Below are positions 1 to 11,784 of a stretch of DNA of 44,220 nucleotides, piece after piece. The notes beneath the pieces were generated by a model. It did not search any database. It had not been told where the DNA came from and was given only the letters and a program-made list of their open reading frames with translations. The stretch is from Pseudomonadota bacterium (GTDB lineage: Bacteria > Pseudomonadota > Gammaproteobacteria > Burkholderiales > Burkholderiaceae_C): assembly GCA_021805825.1 (NCBI GenBank), contig JAJZEC010000031.1:1-44220 (forward strand), in the 5' to 3' direction. The stretch's first letter is position 1. Each line of letters begins with the position of its first letter. A program made the position numbers and the translations under genes.

Positions 1-78
1 GGGGGGGGGGGTGGGGCATCCAGCGGGCTGGCGGGCCGGAACCACACGAAGCCGGGATTTGTCGCGATACCGCGCCGC
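1..78. other. Left window edge, no gene identified
   Basis: The window opens with a run of eleven G followed by GC-rich sequence up to the cyaY stop codon. Short open frames cross the segment but none gives a recognisable protein tail. The G-run could be a real homopolymer or a contig edge. Confidence 0.4.
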
Positions 79-411
79 CTAGCGCCGGGAATCGTCGTCG
101 AGCGCCAGTTCCGGGCCGCCCTGCTCGCGCAGCGCCTGCTGCAGCAGGCCGACGAAACTGCGCCCTTCGCGGGTATCGAGCCAACGACCACCGCTGCACC
201 GAAAATGGAAGGCGCCCGACTTGCTCGCCAGCCACAATTCCTGCACCGGCGGCTGCAGGTTGATGATCACCTGCTCGCCGTTGTCCAGATCCAGGTACAG
301 CACCGAGCCTTCCCGGCGGGAGTCGATGTCGGCGGCATCGGCCGCGTTTTCCACCTGAAGGAGCGCGCGCTCGGCCAGATCCAGGTACTGGGATTGCGAA
401 AGGTCGTCCAT
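79..411 (-). CDS. cyaY: Frataxin-like iron donor CyaY
   Basis: A 110-residue protein, the usual CyaY length. CyaY is a small acidic cytoplasmic protein that binds iron and modulates the IscS/IscU cysteine desulfurase in Fe-S cluster assembly. Visible family features are the N-terminal acidic helix (MDDLSQSQYLDLAERALLQVE, with D and E spread along it), the beta-strand core around VLYLDLDNGEQVIINLQPP, and the QELWLASKSGAFHF strand with the later W-L-D-T-R-E-G segment. The start is an ATG at 409-411. Only 24 bases separate it from the divergent lptM start, so both promoters must lie close together or inside the neighbouring gene. This arrangement (cyaY opposite lptM-lysA) is common in proteobacteria and supports both calls. 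Confidence 0.95.
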   Translation of the reverse strand: MDDLSQSQYLDLAERALLQVENAADAADIDSRREGSVLYLDLDNGEQVIINLQPPVQELWLASKSGAFHFRCSGGRWLDTREGRSFVGLLQQALREQGGPELALDDDSRR

Positions 412-435
412 GGCGTCACTGATACACTCGAAGGC

Positions 436-624
436 ATGCTCGTCCCCTGCATTCTAGGTTCCTTGCGCGAGTCCGCCGCGCGCGTGGCATCCGCAGGCGC
501 AGCGTTGATGCTCGGTGCAGCGCTGTCGGGCTGCGGCCAGATCGGGCCGCTGTACCTGCCGTCGGCGCCCGCGGCCCAGGCGGCGCCGGCGGGCCATGCT
601 CCGCCCGCCCCCGCCCCGCGCTGA
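436..624 (+). CDS. lptM: Small outer-membrane lipoprotein LptM (YifL type)
   Basis: A 62-residue lipoprotein. From the ATG at 436 the signal peptide carries arginines (LRESAAR), a hydrophobic stretch (AGAALMLGAAL) and the lipobox L-S-G-C, with the lipidated cysteine at residue 33. The mature start CGQIGPLYLP is the hallmark of the family: LptM assists oxidative maturation of the LptDE lipopolysaccharide translocon. The rest is a low-complexity Ala/Pro tail. An internal ATG at 508 would give a shorter 38-residue product with too little positive charge before the hydrophobic core, so I prefer 436. It sits 42 bases upstream of lysA and is probably cotranscribed with it. Confidence 0.85.
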   Translation: MLVPCILGSLRESAARVASAGAALMLGAALSGCGQIGPLYLPSAPAAQAAPAGHAPPAPAPR

Positions 625-666
625 GCGCCCGGCCGCGGCCGCAGACGCTGTCCACCTCCACCTCCC

Positions 667-1965
<1,299 letters not shown>

Positions 1966-1986
1966 GACGGCGGTGCGGCGCTCAAG

Positions 1987-2976
1987 TCAGAAGTCCTTGC
2001 GCAGATCCATGCCCTTGTACAGCGCGGCCACCTGCTCGCCGTAGCCATTGAACATGCGCGTGGGTATGCGGGGCGTGAACAGGCCCCCGAACGCGCCCTT
2101 GCCGATCCGGCGCTCGGTCGCCTGGCTCCAGTTCTGCGGGCTGACGTTCGGATTCACATTGGAGTAGAACCCGTACCAACTCGGCGCGGCCCGCATCCAG
2201 GAGGTCACGGGCTGCTCGCGCAGCAGGCGGATGCGCACGATGGATTTGCCGCCCTTGAATCCGTACTTCCACGGAATCACCATGCGCAGCGGCGCGCCGT
2301 CCTGGTTGGGCAACACCTCCCCGTACAGGCCGAACGTCAGCAGCGTCAGCGGATGCATGGCCTCATCGATGCGCAGGCCCTCGCGGTAGGGCCATTGCAG
2401 CACCGAACTGTTCTGGCCCGGGAACATCGCCGGGTCGAGAAGGGTGAAGGTTTCCACGTAGCGCGCATTCGAGGTCGGCTGCACCGCATCCAGCAGATGC
2501 GACAGGGAGTAGCCGATCCAGGGGATGACCATCGACCAGGCCTCGACGCAGCGGTGGCGGTAGATGCGCTCCTGCATCGGCGCCAGACGCAGCAGATCCT
2601 CGATGCCGAAGGTACGCGGCTTGTGCACCTCGCCGTCGACGACCACCGACCATGGGCGGGTACGCAGGCTGCCGCCGTATTCCGAGGGGTCGCTCTTGCT
2701 GGTGCCGAATTCGTAAAAGTTGTTGTAGGTCGTGACGTCCTCGTAGGGGGTCAGCTGTTCCCGCGTCGAATATTGCTGGTTTCGCTGGGCTGGCAGCTTC
2801 GCCAACCCGCCCTGCGGCGCAACTTCCAGCGCCTGCGCAGAATCGGCCGGCAACAATCCGGCGAACGCCGCCGCACCGGCAGTGCCGAGGAACGCTCGGC
2901 GTCCGCGGTAGACATCCTGGGGGGTGATTTCCGACGGTACCGGATGCTCGAATCCTTGCTGCTGCCACTTGTTCAT
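1987..2976 (-). CDS. msrP: Methionine sulfoxide reductase catalytic subunit MsrP (YedY)
   Basis: A 329-residue periplasmic molybdenum-cofactor enzyme that repairs oxidised methionines in exported proteins. The start ATG at 2976 has an upstream GGAG and yields a Tat signal with twin arginines at 26-27 (RRAFLG) before a hydrophobic stretch ending near DSAQA. The molybdenum-ligating cysteine is C143 in HRCVEAW. Sulfite-oxidase-fold signatures are visible, including [11 protein letters not shown] and the K-Y-G-F-K-G-G-K-S segment near the C terminus. The usual membrane partner msrQ is not next to it: the upstream gene on this strand is ccsA. The reductase may have a distant msrQ or use another electron donor. 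Confidence 0.93.
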   Translation of the reverse strand: MNKWQQQGFEHPVPSEITPQDVYRGRRAFLGTAGAAAFAGLLPADSAQALEVAPQGGLAKLPAQRNQQYSTREQLTPYEDVTTYNNFYEFGTSKSDPSEYGGSLRTRPWSVVVDGEVHKPRTFGIEDLLRLAPMQERIYRHRCVEAWSMVIPWIGYSLSHLLDAVQPTSNARYVETFTLLDPAMFPGQNSSVLQWPYREGLRIDEAMHPLTLLTFGLYGEVLPNQDGAPLRMVIPWKYGFKGGKSIVRIRLLREQPVTSWMRAAPSWYGFYSNVNPNVSPQNWSQATERRIGKGAFGGLFTPRIPTRMFNGYGEQVAALYKGMDLRKDF

Positions 2977-3079
2977 GACGTTGCGCTCCAGGGAAAGGAA
3001 GGCGGCGGCAACGGCGGTAGCGACGCTACCCGCTACCGTCGGGTCGGGCCGGGCGCGCAAACCTTAGCGTCGGCATTTC

Positions 3080-3100
3080 AACCATGTATGCAGCATGGTT
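3080..3100. repeat. Inverted repeat upstream of msrP
   Basis: Perfect 7-base inverted repeat AACCATG / CATGGTT with a 7-base spacer, 104 bases before the msrP start and just downstream of the ccsA terminator. It could be an operator for msrP or a weak hairpin. There is no direct evidence for either role. Confidence 0.35.
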
Positions 3101-3131
3101 TTGGCGCGGCTGCGCCGGAATGCCCGACCCG

Positions 3132-3158
3132 AAAAAAAGCCCGCGCAACGCGCGGGCT
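3132..3158 (-). terminator. Intrinsic terminator of resB-ccsA
   Basis: On the minus strand a 9-bp GC stem (AGCCCGCGC / GCGCGGGCT) with a 3-base loop is followed by a run of T (seven A on the plus strand, 3132-3138). It lies about 50 bases past the ccsA stop and is a textbook rho-independent terminator. It separates the cytochrome genes from msrP, implying msrP has its own promoter. Confidence 0.9.
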
Positions 3159-3207
3159 TCGGCAGCCGGAACAGCAGGCAGCCGCTGTGATGCGGCCACC
3201 GCGGCGA

Positions 3208-4620
3208 TCAGAGCCTGCCGTAGGAATGCAGCCCCGACAGGAACATGTTGACGCCCAGGAAGGCGAAGGTGGTCACCAGCAGGCCGGCCAACGCCCACCA
3301 GGCGGCAACCTGGCCGCGCAGGCCCTTGATCAGCCGCATGTGCAGCCAGGCGGCGTAGTTCAGCCAGACGATCAGCGCCCAGGTCTCCTTCGGATCCCAG
3401 CTCCAGTAGCCACCCCAGGCCTGCGCCGCCCACAGCGCGCCGAGAATGGTGGCGATGGTGAAGAACGTGAAGCCGATGGCGATGGCCTTGTACATCACGT
3501 CGTCCATCACCTCCGGCGCCGGCAGGTGCGCGGCGATGCGCCGCCGGCCGTAGAGGATGCCGGCCACGGCCAGCGCCGACACTCCGGCGAACACGCCCCA
3601 GTACTCGGAAATCCCGCCCTGGCGGAACACCAGGGGTTCGAAGAACATCACGAAGCCCAGCACCCACAGCGGAGCGAGCTTCCACCACGAGCTCTCGTTG
3701 CCGTTGATCTTCACCAGATAGGCAAAGCCGACCATCGCGGAAATCGAGAAGCAGCCGTAGCCGACGAAGTTGGCCGGCACGTGCAGCTTCATCCACCAGC
3801 TCTGCAGCGCCGGCACCAGCGGCTCGATGGTCGAGCCGTCCTGCACCAGGCTGAACCAGAGCAGGAAGCCGACCGCGGCACTGACCACCAGCATCGCGAA
3901 GGCGCCCATCGAGCGCGTGCGGTACTTCTGTTCGAAGAACAGATACAGGGTGGTCGTCAGCCAGGAGAACAGCACGAACACCTCGTACAGGTTCGACAGC
4001 GGAATGTGCCCGACGTCGGGGCCGACGAGGTAGCTCTCGAACCAGCGCATCATCGTGCCGGTCAGCGCCATGGTCACGCCGACCCAGGCCAGGCGCGAAG
4101 CGAAGTACTGCGGGAAGTTCGACTGCCACCCACGGGCGTCGCGCAGCGGCGTGCCGTCGGCCGTCGCGCCATGCCCGGTGAACATGCCGACCCAGTAGCT
4201 CGCCGTCGACAGGAAGAACAGCAGCGCCATCCACAGGATCGCGGTCTGGCTGGAGAGGAAGAACTTGAGCAGGAAGTTCTGGTCGCCGCGCGCCAGCACC
4301 GCGACGCCGCCCGGGCCGTAGTACTGGGAAATGCCGAGCAGCGACAGCGCCGCGACGGACAGCGACAGGTTCTTCAGGGACGTCCAACCCCAGCCGAACA
4401 GCAGCAAGGCGGTTGTCGCGCCCAGGAAGATCAGCTGCACCCAGTAACCCATCGCAGCACCGAAGCGGTGCAGCACGTACGCGTCGCCGCCGAGTATCAG
4501 CGCGAGGTACACCCAGTCGTAGGGCGTGCGCCGGCGCAGGTAGGCCACGGGCCCGGACTGGCGGGACGCCAGCTGGGCGCGGTCGCGCTCGATCAGCGGA
4601 TGCTTGGTGGTCCATTCCAT
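3208..4620 (-). CDS. ccsA: System II cytochrome c haem ligase subunit CcsA (ResC)
   Basis: A 470-residue polytopic membrane protein that with ResB exports haem and attaches it to apocytochromes c outside the membrane. The defining tryptophan-rich WWD motif WGGYWSWDPKETWALIVW begins at about residue 402. Conserved external histidines are seen in KLHVPANFVGYG and in the C-terminal GLHSYG. Multiple hydrophobic segments span most of the length. The ATG at 4620 is preceded by GAAGAGG, and only 14 bases separate it from the resB stop, so the two form an operon. Naming differs between systems: pipelines based on TIGR03144 call this family ccsB. Confidence 0.94.
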   Translation of the reverse strand: MEWTTKHPLIERDRAQLASRQSGPVAYLRRRTPYDWVYLALILGGDAYVLHRFGAAMGYWVQLIFLGATTALLLFGWGWTSLKNLSLSVAALSLLGISQYYGPGGVAVLARGDQNFLLKFFLSSQTAILWMALLFFLSTASYWVGMFTGHGATADGTPLRDARGWQSNFPQYFASRLAWVGVTMALTGTMMRWFESYLVGPDVGHIPLSNLYEVFVLFSWLTTTLYLFFEQKYRTRSMGAFAMLVVSAAVGFLLWFSLVQDGSTIEPLVPALQSWWMKLHVPANFVGYGCFSISAMVGFAYLVKINGNESSWWKLAPLWVLGFVMFFEPLVFRQGGISEYWGVFAGVSALAVAGILYGRRRIAAHLPAPEVMDDVMYKAIAIGFTFFTIATILGALWAAQAWGGYWSWDPKETWALIVWLNYAAWLHMRLIKGLRGQVAAWWALAGLLVTTFAFLGVNMFLSGLHSYGRL

Positions 4621-4634
4621 CGCTTGGATCCTCT

Positions 4635-6812
4635 TCAGGTTGGGTCGGCACCGGCTTCGGCAGGCCGGTCCGGGGGCTGCATCAGGGCGTCGCGCAGGGC
4701 GCCGAACTCACGCTCGAAATCCATCGTGCGCCGATTGGTACTCATCGCCATCAGGGTCTTGCTGCCACCTTCGGCGTCATCCTTGACCAGGAACCAGACG
4801 CGGCGTTCGCGGATGTAGAGCATCGAGAACACCCCGAGGATGAGCAGGCCGGCGCCGAAATACACGATCACCTTGCCGGGCGCGCGGGCGACCTGGAAGA
4901 CGCTGGCCTCGACCTGGTGGAATCCGGTCAGCTGCATGTACAGCGGTGCCGGGTAGAAGGCCGCATCCGACAGCGCCAGCACCGCGGCGTTGAAAAAGCG
5001 CTGGTTCGCCTCGTCGGCCTTGGCCGGCGGCAGTCCGGCCTGCCGGCGCTCGATCTGCCAGAGCTGCCACAGGGTACCGTTGAGCACGTCGATGAACACC
5101 TTCGACGCCTTCGTCAGCTGGTTCTTCGGCACCTCGCGCTGCAGGAATTCAGCCAGTGCCGGCAAGCCGCCTGGCGAACTGACCACCGGCTTGCCGGTGT
5201 GCGCATCGCGCGGCAGGTCGCCGGCGAACACGTCCAGCGTGCGCGCCGCGGTTTCACGCAGTTGCTGCGCCAGCTTGGGCGAGACCCCCGCGGGCAGCGC
5301 CTGCTGCACATAGGTCGCCACCGCCTGCGCGCGCAGTTGCGGGTTCTGCAAGGCCGCGCGCAGCCGCATCCAGCCGTCGATGCGGCCCTGGGAGTCGGCC
5401 GGGATGCGCAGGTAGCGGTAGGTGCCACCCAGTTCGCTGCGCTCGCCGGCGACGAACATGGGCATGCCGTCGAGGTCGATGGGCAGCATGTAGTTGAAGA
5501 ACTCGTCGGCCTGCCCCGCCGCATTGCGCAGTTTGTAGATCACCGCCGGGCCGACGTTGGTCGGGCGGTCGGCGCGGTTGGCGTTGACCGGCGCGCCCAG
5601 GTGGCGATCGAACACCGAGAACAGGCTCCGCGAGGCCTTGGTCGCGGATACCGAAGCGTCGGCGCGCTGCAGGTTTTCCACGTTGATCGCGCGAAACCCC
5701 GTGAGCTCCAGCGTCAGGCTGTGCTGCGCATCGCTGAGCTGGCGCGAGGAACCGACGTCGCCCTTCAGATCGAAGGCCTGGTCGCCCGCGCCACGCATCG
5801 GCCAGGCCTTGAGCTGCAGATGCGATCCGCCGTCGTCGAAGCCGGACTGGAAGATGGTGACGCCGTCGTAGGTCAACGGATGGTTGACCTTGATCACCGC
5901 CGGGAAGGTCTTGTGGGTGCGCGCGTCGGTGATCAGCACGTCGCTCTGGAACAGCCTGGGCATTCCGGTCGAGTAGTAGTCGATGCGGAATTTCTTCAGG
6001 GCGATGGTGAACGGCAGAGGCTGCAGCACCGAGCCGTCGCCGATGGTCAGGATCGCGGTGTTCGCGCTTCCGCCCTCGGGAATCTGCAGGTTGCCGCGGA
6101 AGCTCGGGTTGTGCACCGACAGCACGTGGCGCGGCGGAACCTGGGAGATCTGCATGTTGTGCGTCAGCAGGCTCTTGCCCGTCAGCAGCATCTGCAGGCG
6201 GATCATCATGTCGCCGTCGAGCAGTCCGCCGACGCAGATGAGCACGAAGGCGCTGTGCGCCAGGATGTAGCCGAGGCGGTTCAAGCTCCCGGTCTTGGCC
6301 GCCACCAGGGTCGCCCCCTCCTGCTCGCGCAGCTGCATGCGCCAGCCGCGGCTGCGCAGGCCCTGCTGGATCTGGCGCACCATCGATGCGCGCGGCAGCG
6401 CCACCGTGGACTCCGCGCGGTCGCGGAAGGAGCGCAGCCCCTGCTCGCGCACATGGGTCTTGTAGCTGCGGAAGTCGGCAAGCACCTTCGGCGTGTTGCG
6501 CACCAGGCACAGGGTGGTCGACACCACCAGAATGCCCATGATCAGCAGGAACCACCAGGAGCTGTAGACGTTGAACAGATCCAGGCTGTGGAACACTGAA
6601 GCCCAGAACGGGCCGAACTGGTCGACGTAGTTGCTCAGCGGCTCGCCCTGCTGCAGCACGGTGCCGATGATGCTGGCGATGGCCACCACCACCAGCAGGG
6701 AGATGGCGAAGCGCATCGACGACAGCAGCTCCACGCCGCTGCGCCAGGCTTTCGAACCGTGCCGCAACTGCAGGCCGGAGGTACTGAGGGTGGTGATCGG
6801 GGGGGAGGACAT
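4635..6812 (-). CDS. resB: System II cytochrome c biogenesis protein ResB (CcsB/Ccs1)
   Basis: A 725-residue partner of CcsA in haem delivery to apocytochrome c. N-terminal membrane segments (SMRFAISLLVVVAIASIIGT; a second in WWFLLIMGILVVSTTLCLV) are followed by a third (LAHSAFVLICVGGLLDGD), a large periplasmic domain, and a last C-terminal segment (VYFGAGLLILGVFSMLYI) before a cytoplasmic tail. This order matches ResB of beta-proteobacteria. A TTG lies directly before the ATG at 6812. I chose the ATG, although neither has a clear Shine-Dalgarno sequence, so the start is less certain than the gene. It is cotranscribed with ccsA. Confidence 0.93.
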   Translation of the reverse strand: MSSPPITTLSTSGLQLRHGSKAWRSGVELLSSMRFAISLLVVVAIASIIGTVLQQGEPLSNYVDQFGPFWASVFHSLDLFNVYSSWWFLLIMGILVVSTTLCLVRNTPKVLADFRSYKTHVREQGLRSFRDRAESTVALPRASMVRQIQQGLRSRGWRMQLREQEGATLVAAKTGSLNRLGYILAHSAFVLICVGGLLDGDMMIRLQMLLTGKSLLTHNMQISQVPPRHVLSVHNPSFRGNLQIPEGGSANTAILTIGDGSVLQPLPFTIALKKFRIDYYSTGMPRLFQSDVLITDARTHKTFPAVIKVNHPLTYDGVTIFQSGFDDGGSHLQLKAWPMRGAGDQAFDLKGDVGSSRQLSDAQHSLTLELTGFRAINVENLQRADASVSATKASRSLFSVFDRHLGAPVNANRADRPTNVGPAVIYKLRNAAGQADEFFNYMLPIDLDGMPMFVAGERSELGGTYRYLRIPADSQGRIDGWMRLRAALQNPQLRAQAVATYVQQALPAGVSPKLAQQLRETAARTLDVFAGDLPRDAHTGKPVVSSPGGLPALAEFLQREVPKNQLTKASKVFIDVLNGTLWQLWQIERRQAGLPPAKADEANQRFFNAAVLALSDAAFYPAPLYMQLTGFHQVEASVFQVARAPGKVIVYFGAGLLILGVFSMLYIRERRVWFLVKDDAEGGSKTLMAMSTNRRTMDFEREFGALRDALMQPPDRPAEAGADPT

Positions 6813-7167
6813 CAATGCCTATGGGATACCGGGGCGCAGGCCCCAAACGCCTGTGGCGCGCGTCGGTTGCGGCGCGCCGCGCCGCGCGCAGACCGCGCAC
6901 AGGCCGGCGGCTCGTTGCGGCCACCTCGCTGCGCCCGCGCCCGGCAACCGCCTGGCGGGCCGGAATCGCCCCGACCTCCGGCCGGGTCAGCCACCGCAGC
7001 GAACAGGGACGCGCGCACTATATCAAAGGCGCACTGACATCGTGGTAACGAATGCCGCACATGCAACATGGATTTTTCGACAGCGACGAGAGCGGGAGTT
7101 TTGCCGTGGGCAACGCACCCGGGGGCTAAGATCCACCGATGATAGCCATATATAAGCGAGAACGCAT
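6813..7167. other. Divergent intergenic region resB / engB
   Basis: About 355 bases with no convincing gene on either strand; open frames here carry no CXXCH and no family signature. It must hold the resB promoter (minus) and the engB promoter (plus). The plus side ends with an AT-rich TATATA at 7149-7154, which could be a -10 element but would leave only a very short leader. I found no well-spaced -35. Confidence 0.5.
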
Positions 7168-7881
7168 ATGGGGAATCCCAGCAAAACGGCGGCGCCATCC
7201 CCCGACACCTCGGTGCTGCTGCAATCGGCACGCTTCCTGACCACCGCGGCCGAGTGGTCGCAGTTGCCCCGACACGATCTGCCCGAGGTGGCCTTCGTAG
7301 GACGCTCCAACGCCGGCAAATCCAGCGCGATCAACGTGCTGTGCGGTCAGCGCCGACTGGCCTTCGCTTCCAAGACGCCCGGGCGCACGCAGCACATCAA
7401 CCTGTTCACCGTGGGCATGGGGGGTCTCGCGCAGGGCGTGCTGGCCGACCTTCCGGGCTACGGCTACGCCTCGGTGCCGCTGGCCACCAAGCAGCGCTGG
7501 CAGCGCTTCATCGCCCACTACCTGGCAGAGCGCGAGCAACTGGTCGGGCTGGTGCTGATCGTCGACATCCGCCACGGCCTGGGTGCGCTCGACTGGGAGC
7601 TGCTGCGCTATTTCGCGCCCGCGGGGCTGCCGGTGCACCTGCTGCTGACCAAGGCCGACAAGCTGTCGCGCAACCAGCAGCTGCGCCAGGCGCAGGCCGT
7701 GCGCGATGAGCTGCAGCGCAACGCCGCGCGCGCCGGACTGCTTGCAGGAACCTCGGCGCAAGTGTTTTCCTCGAGTACGCGCATCGGCTTGGTCGAAGCC
7801 GCGGCGCTGATCGAGGAATGGCTGGCCAACGGGCGCGCTGCGCCCGCGCCGAGCGCGCCGGAGATCGGCGACACCGCTTGA
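7168..7881 (+). CDS. engB: Ribosome biogenesis GTPase EngB (YihA/YsxC)
   Basis: A 237-residue Era-like GTPase needed for late assembly of the large ribosomal subunit. The G1 P-loop GRSNAGKSS is at 45-53, G3 DLPGYG at 94-99 and G4 TKAD at 161-164. The strand VDIRHG just before G4 is typical of this family. The C terminus ends in an Ala/Pro-rich tail. The ATG at 7168 gives the usual length with the P-loop near residue 45; the ribosome-binding site is weak. It converges on groEL, with a shared hairpin between the two stop codons. Confidence 0.95.
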   Translation: MGNPSKTAAPSPDTSVLLQSARFLTTAAEWSQLPRHDLPEVAFVGRSNAGKSSAINVLCGQRRLAFASKTPGRTQHINLFTVGMGGLAQGVLADLPGYGYASVPLATKQRWQRFIAHYLAEREQLVGLVLIVDIRHGLGALDWELLRYFAPAGLPVHLLLTKADKLSRNQQLRQAQAVRDELQRNAARAGLLAGTSAQVFSSSTRIGLVEAAALIEEWLANGRAAPAPSAPEIGDTA

Positions 7882-7908
7882 CTTCCCCGGCGCGCAATTC
7901 GTGAAAGG

Positions 7909-7936
7909 ACAAGGCCCGCGCGAGCGCGGGCCTTGT
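7909..7936. terminator. Hairpin between engB and groEL, probably bidirectional terminator
   Basis: Perfect 12-bp stem ACAAGGCCCGCG / CGCGGGCCTTGT with a CGAG loop, between the convergent engB and groEL stops. Neither side has a long T-run, though the AAGG/CCTT base gives a few U residues on either strand. Position and symmetry favour termination of both transcripts. Confidence 0.75.
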
Positions 7937-7992
7937 CGGGGTCGCAACGGCGGCGGCATGCGGAGCCCGGGCCCCGCGTGCCGCTGCGGACA

Positions 7993-9675
<1,683 letters not shown>

Positions 9676-9966
9676 TTACTTCTCGATGACGGCCATCAGG
9701 TCGTCTTCGCGCATGACCATCAGCTCGTCACCGTCGAGCTTGACGGTCTGCCCGGCATACTTGCCGAACAGCACGCGATCGCCGACCTTCACCGCCATCG
9801 GCAGCAGTTCGCCCTTGTCGTCGCGCTTGCCGGGGCCGACCGCCAGCACTTCGCCCTGATCGGGCTTCTCGGCAGCGTTGTCGGGGATGTAGATCCCGGA
9901 AGCCGTCTTGGTTTCCTGTTCCAGCCGCTTGACGATGACACGATCGTGCAGGGGACGCAATTTCAT
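9676..9966 (-). CDS. groES: Co-chaperonin GroES (10 kDa)
   Basis: A 96-residue co-chaperonin that caps GroEL. The family start [14 protein letters not shown] and the mobile-loop region [14 protein letters not shown] are intact, as is the roof segment [20 protein letters not shown]. The ATG at 9966 follows an AGGAG at good spacing. The frame stays open 41 codons further upstream but that extension carries no similarity. It is the first gene of groES-groEL and is about 135 bases downstream of the CIRCE operator. Confidence 0.99.
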   Translation of the reverse strand: MKLRPLHDRVIVKRLEQETKTASGIYIPDNAAEKPDQGEVLAVGPGKRDDKGELLPMAVKVGDRVLFGKYAGQTVKLDGDELMVMREDDLMAVIEK

Positions 9967-10101
9967 GAAAGTGGCTCCTGAGGAGGGGTTCGGATTGTCC
10001 GTTCGGTTTGACCGATCGACGGACATGATGGAATGCAGGCCGCGCCAGGCGTCGCCTGCGCGACCGAGGAGCGCTGCGACCCACCGCATGCGGGGCGATC
10101 G

Positions 10102-10128
10102 CTAGCACTCATCTCTTGCGAGTGCTAA
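10102..10128 (-). promoter_or_regulatory. CIRCE operator for HrcA
   Basis: On the minus strand the sequence is TTAGCACTC, nine bases, GAGTGCTAG: the CIRCE inverted repeat with one end mismatch from the consensus GAGTGCTAA. HrcA binds it to repress groESL at normal temperature. It abuts the -10 element of the promoter described next. Confidence 0.95.
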
Positions 10129-10155
10129 TTGTAAGGGTGAAGTGGAGGATTTCAA
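10128..10155 (-). promoter_or_regulatory. groESL promoter, sigma-70-like
   Basis: Minus-strand TTGAAA (plus 10150-10155) and TACAAT (plus 10128-10133) are separated by 16 bases. The TACAAT shares its last base with the CIRCE repeat, so bound HrcA would cover the start site. The -35 reads CTTGAAA, which also fits the sigma-32 -35 consensus, but no matching sigma-32 -10 (CCCCAT) follows. Confidence 0.8.
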
Positions 10156-10237
10156 GAGCCGGGGCACCGAAACCCGGAGATGCGCGCCGCGCGCCCCCGC
10201 CAGAGCCCACGCATCGACAGGCGCCTCGGCCGGCGCT

Positions 10238-11593
10238 TCAACGCATGGTCACGAACTCCTCGGCAGCCGTCGGATGGATGGCCACGGTGTTGTCGAAGTC
10301 GCGCTTGGTGGCTCCCATTTTCAAGGCCACCGCGAAGCACTGAAGCATTTCATCCATCCCGTAGCCGATTCCATGGATACCAACGATGCGCTGCTCGGGG
10401 CCGGCGCAGACCAGTTTCATGCGCGCCGGCTGGCGCGCCCTGGTGACCGCGCTGTACATCGGGGTGAACGCCGACTGGTAGACCTTCACCTCCGCGTCGC
10501 CGAGCTGTTCGCGCGCCTGGGCCTCGCTCAGCCCCACGGTGCCGATCGGCGGATGGCTGAACACCACGGTCGGCACGTTGTCGTAATCCAGGCATTCGTC
10601 CGCCTTGCCGTTGAACAGGCGCTCGGACAATCGGCGGCCCGCGGCGATCGCCACCGGGGTCAGCGTCAGGCGGCCGGTGACGTCGCCCACCGCGTGGATA
10701 CCGGCGACGTTTGTATCCTGGTAGGCATCGACCAGCACATGGCCCGCGGCGTCGGTGGCGACCCCGGCCGCCTGCAGGCCGAGCCCGGCGGTGTTGGGCG
10801 CGCGGCCGACGGCCCAGACCACGCAGTCGGTGTTGTGCACGCGGCCGTCGGCGAACTGCAGATCCAGGCTGCCGTCCCGGTTCCTGCGCAGTGCCGCCGG
10901 CACGGCATGCGTGTGCAGTTGCGGGCCCTCGGACTGCATCACCTCGACCAGGGTCTGTCCGAGCAGGGCGTCGAAGTGGCGCAGCGGCGCCTCGTGGCGG
11001 ACGAACAGATGGGTCTGCGAACCCAGTGCGTTGAGCACTCCGGCGATTTCCACCGCGATGTAGCCGGCGCCGACCACCGCGGTGCGCGCGGGCATGTCGC
11101 GCAAGGCGAAGAAACCATCGGAATCGACGCCCAGTTCGGCCCCGGGAATGTCCGGCCGGATCGGCCTGCCGCCGGTGGCGATGAGGATGTGCGGGGCGCG
11201 CAACGTCTCGCCGCCGACCTCGACGGTATGCGCATCCACGAAACGGCCCAGTCCGTGGAGCAGCCGCACGCCGTTGCGCTGCAGGCCCGAGGCGTAACCG
11301 GCATGCATGCGCTCGATGTAGGCATCCCGGCTGGCACACAGCGTGGCCCAGTCGAACACGGCTGCCTGCGCGCGCAAGCCGTAATCGGGGCCGTAGCGGT
11401 GGACGGCGTCGGCGATCTGGCCGGCATGCCACATGATCTTCTTGGGCACGCAGCCCACGTTGACGCAGGTGCCGCCGATCGGCCCGGACTCGATCACCAC
11501 GCAGATCTTGCCGTGCATGGCCGCCCGGTTGGCCGAAGCGATGCCGCCGCTTCCCCCGCCGATGACCAGGTAGTCGTATGGTTGTGCTTTCAA
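10238..11593 (-). CDS. gor: Glutathione-disulfide reductase
   Basis: A 451-residue FAD-dependent enzyme reducing GSSG with NADPH. The FAD motif GGGSGG lies near residues 12-17, followed by the redox-active disulfide C43-C48 in GGTCVNVGC. The NADPH domain has GAGYIAVE and the arginines of VRHEAPLR that select NADPH. The C-terminal [12 protein letters not shown] supplies the catalytic His-Glu pair, in the form typical of glutathione reductase rather than mercuric or lipoamide enzymes. I chose a TTG start at 11593: an AAGGAG lies seven bases upstream and the protein then begins [14 protein letters not shown]. The frame continues open upstream but without support. It is on the same strand as, and upstream of, groES. 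Confidence 0.93.
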   Translation of the reverse strand: MKAQPYDYLVIGGGSGGIASANRAAMHGKICVVIESGPIGGTCVNVGCVPKKIMWHAGQIADAVHRYGPDYGLRAQAAVFDWATLCASRDAYIERMHAGYASGLQRNGVRLLHGLGRFVDAHTVEVGGETLRAPHILIATGGRPIRPDIPGAELGVDSDGFFALRDMPARTAVVGAGYIAVEIAGVLNALGSQTHLFVRHEAPLRHFDALLGQTLVEVMQSEGPQLHTHAVPAALRRNRDGSLDLQFADGRVHNTDCVVWAVGRAPNTAGLGLQAAGVATDAAGHVLVDAYQDTNVAGIHAVGDVTGRLTLTPVAIAAGRRLSERLFNGKADECLDYDNVPTVVFSHPPIGTVGLSEAQAREQLGDAEVKVYQSAFTPMYSAVTRARQPARMKLVCAGPEQRIVGIHGIGYGMDEMLQCFAVALKMGATKRDFDNTVAIHPTAAEEFVTMR

Positions 11594-11784
11594 GCAGAGA
11601 CTCCTTTCGCCCTTGGATCGCGTTGCGTATTGCACGCAACTCGCCGAACATAACTCTGGATGCCGCAGACTGCAGGCAGCCTCCAGCCGCCCCTTCGATG
11701 TCGCGCTGCCGCGGAGCGCGGCGATGAACATCGCCCCGTTCCGGCGCACTACCATGAGGCGCAGCCCCTTCCCGGAGACCCGCG

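Noticed and set aside
7101..7132. TTGCCG and TAAGAT as an engB promoter
   Set aside because: The spacer is 20 bases, too long for a normal sigma-70 promoter.
6813..7167. Cytochrome c gene between resB and engB, often present in related genomes
   Set aside because: No CXXCH motif in any frame of the gap.
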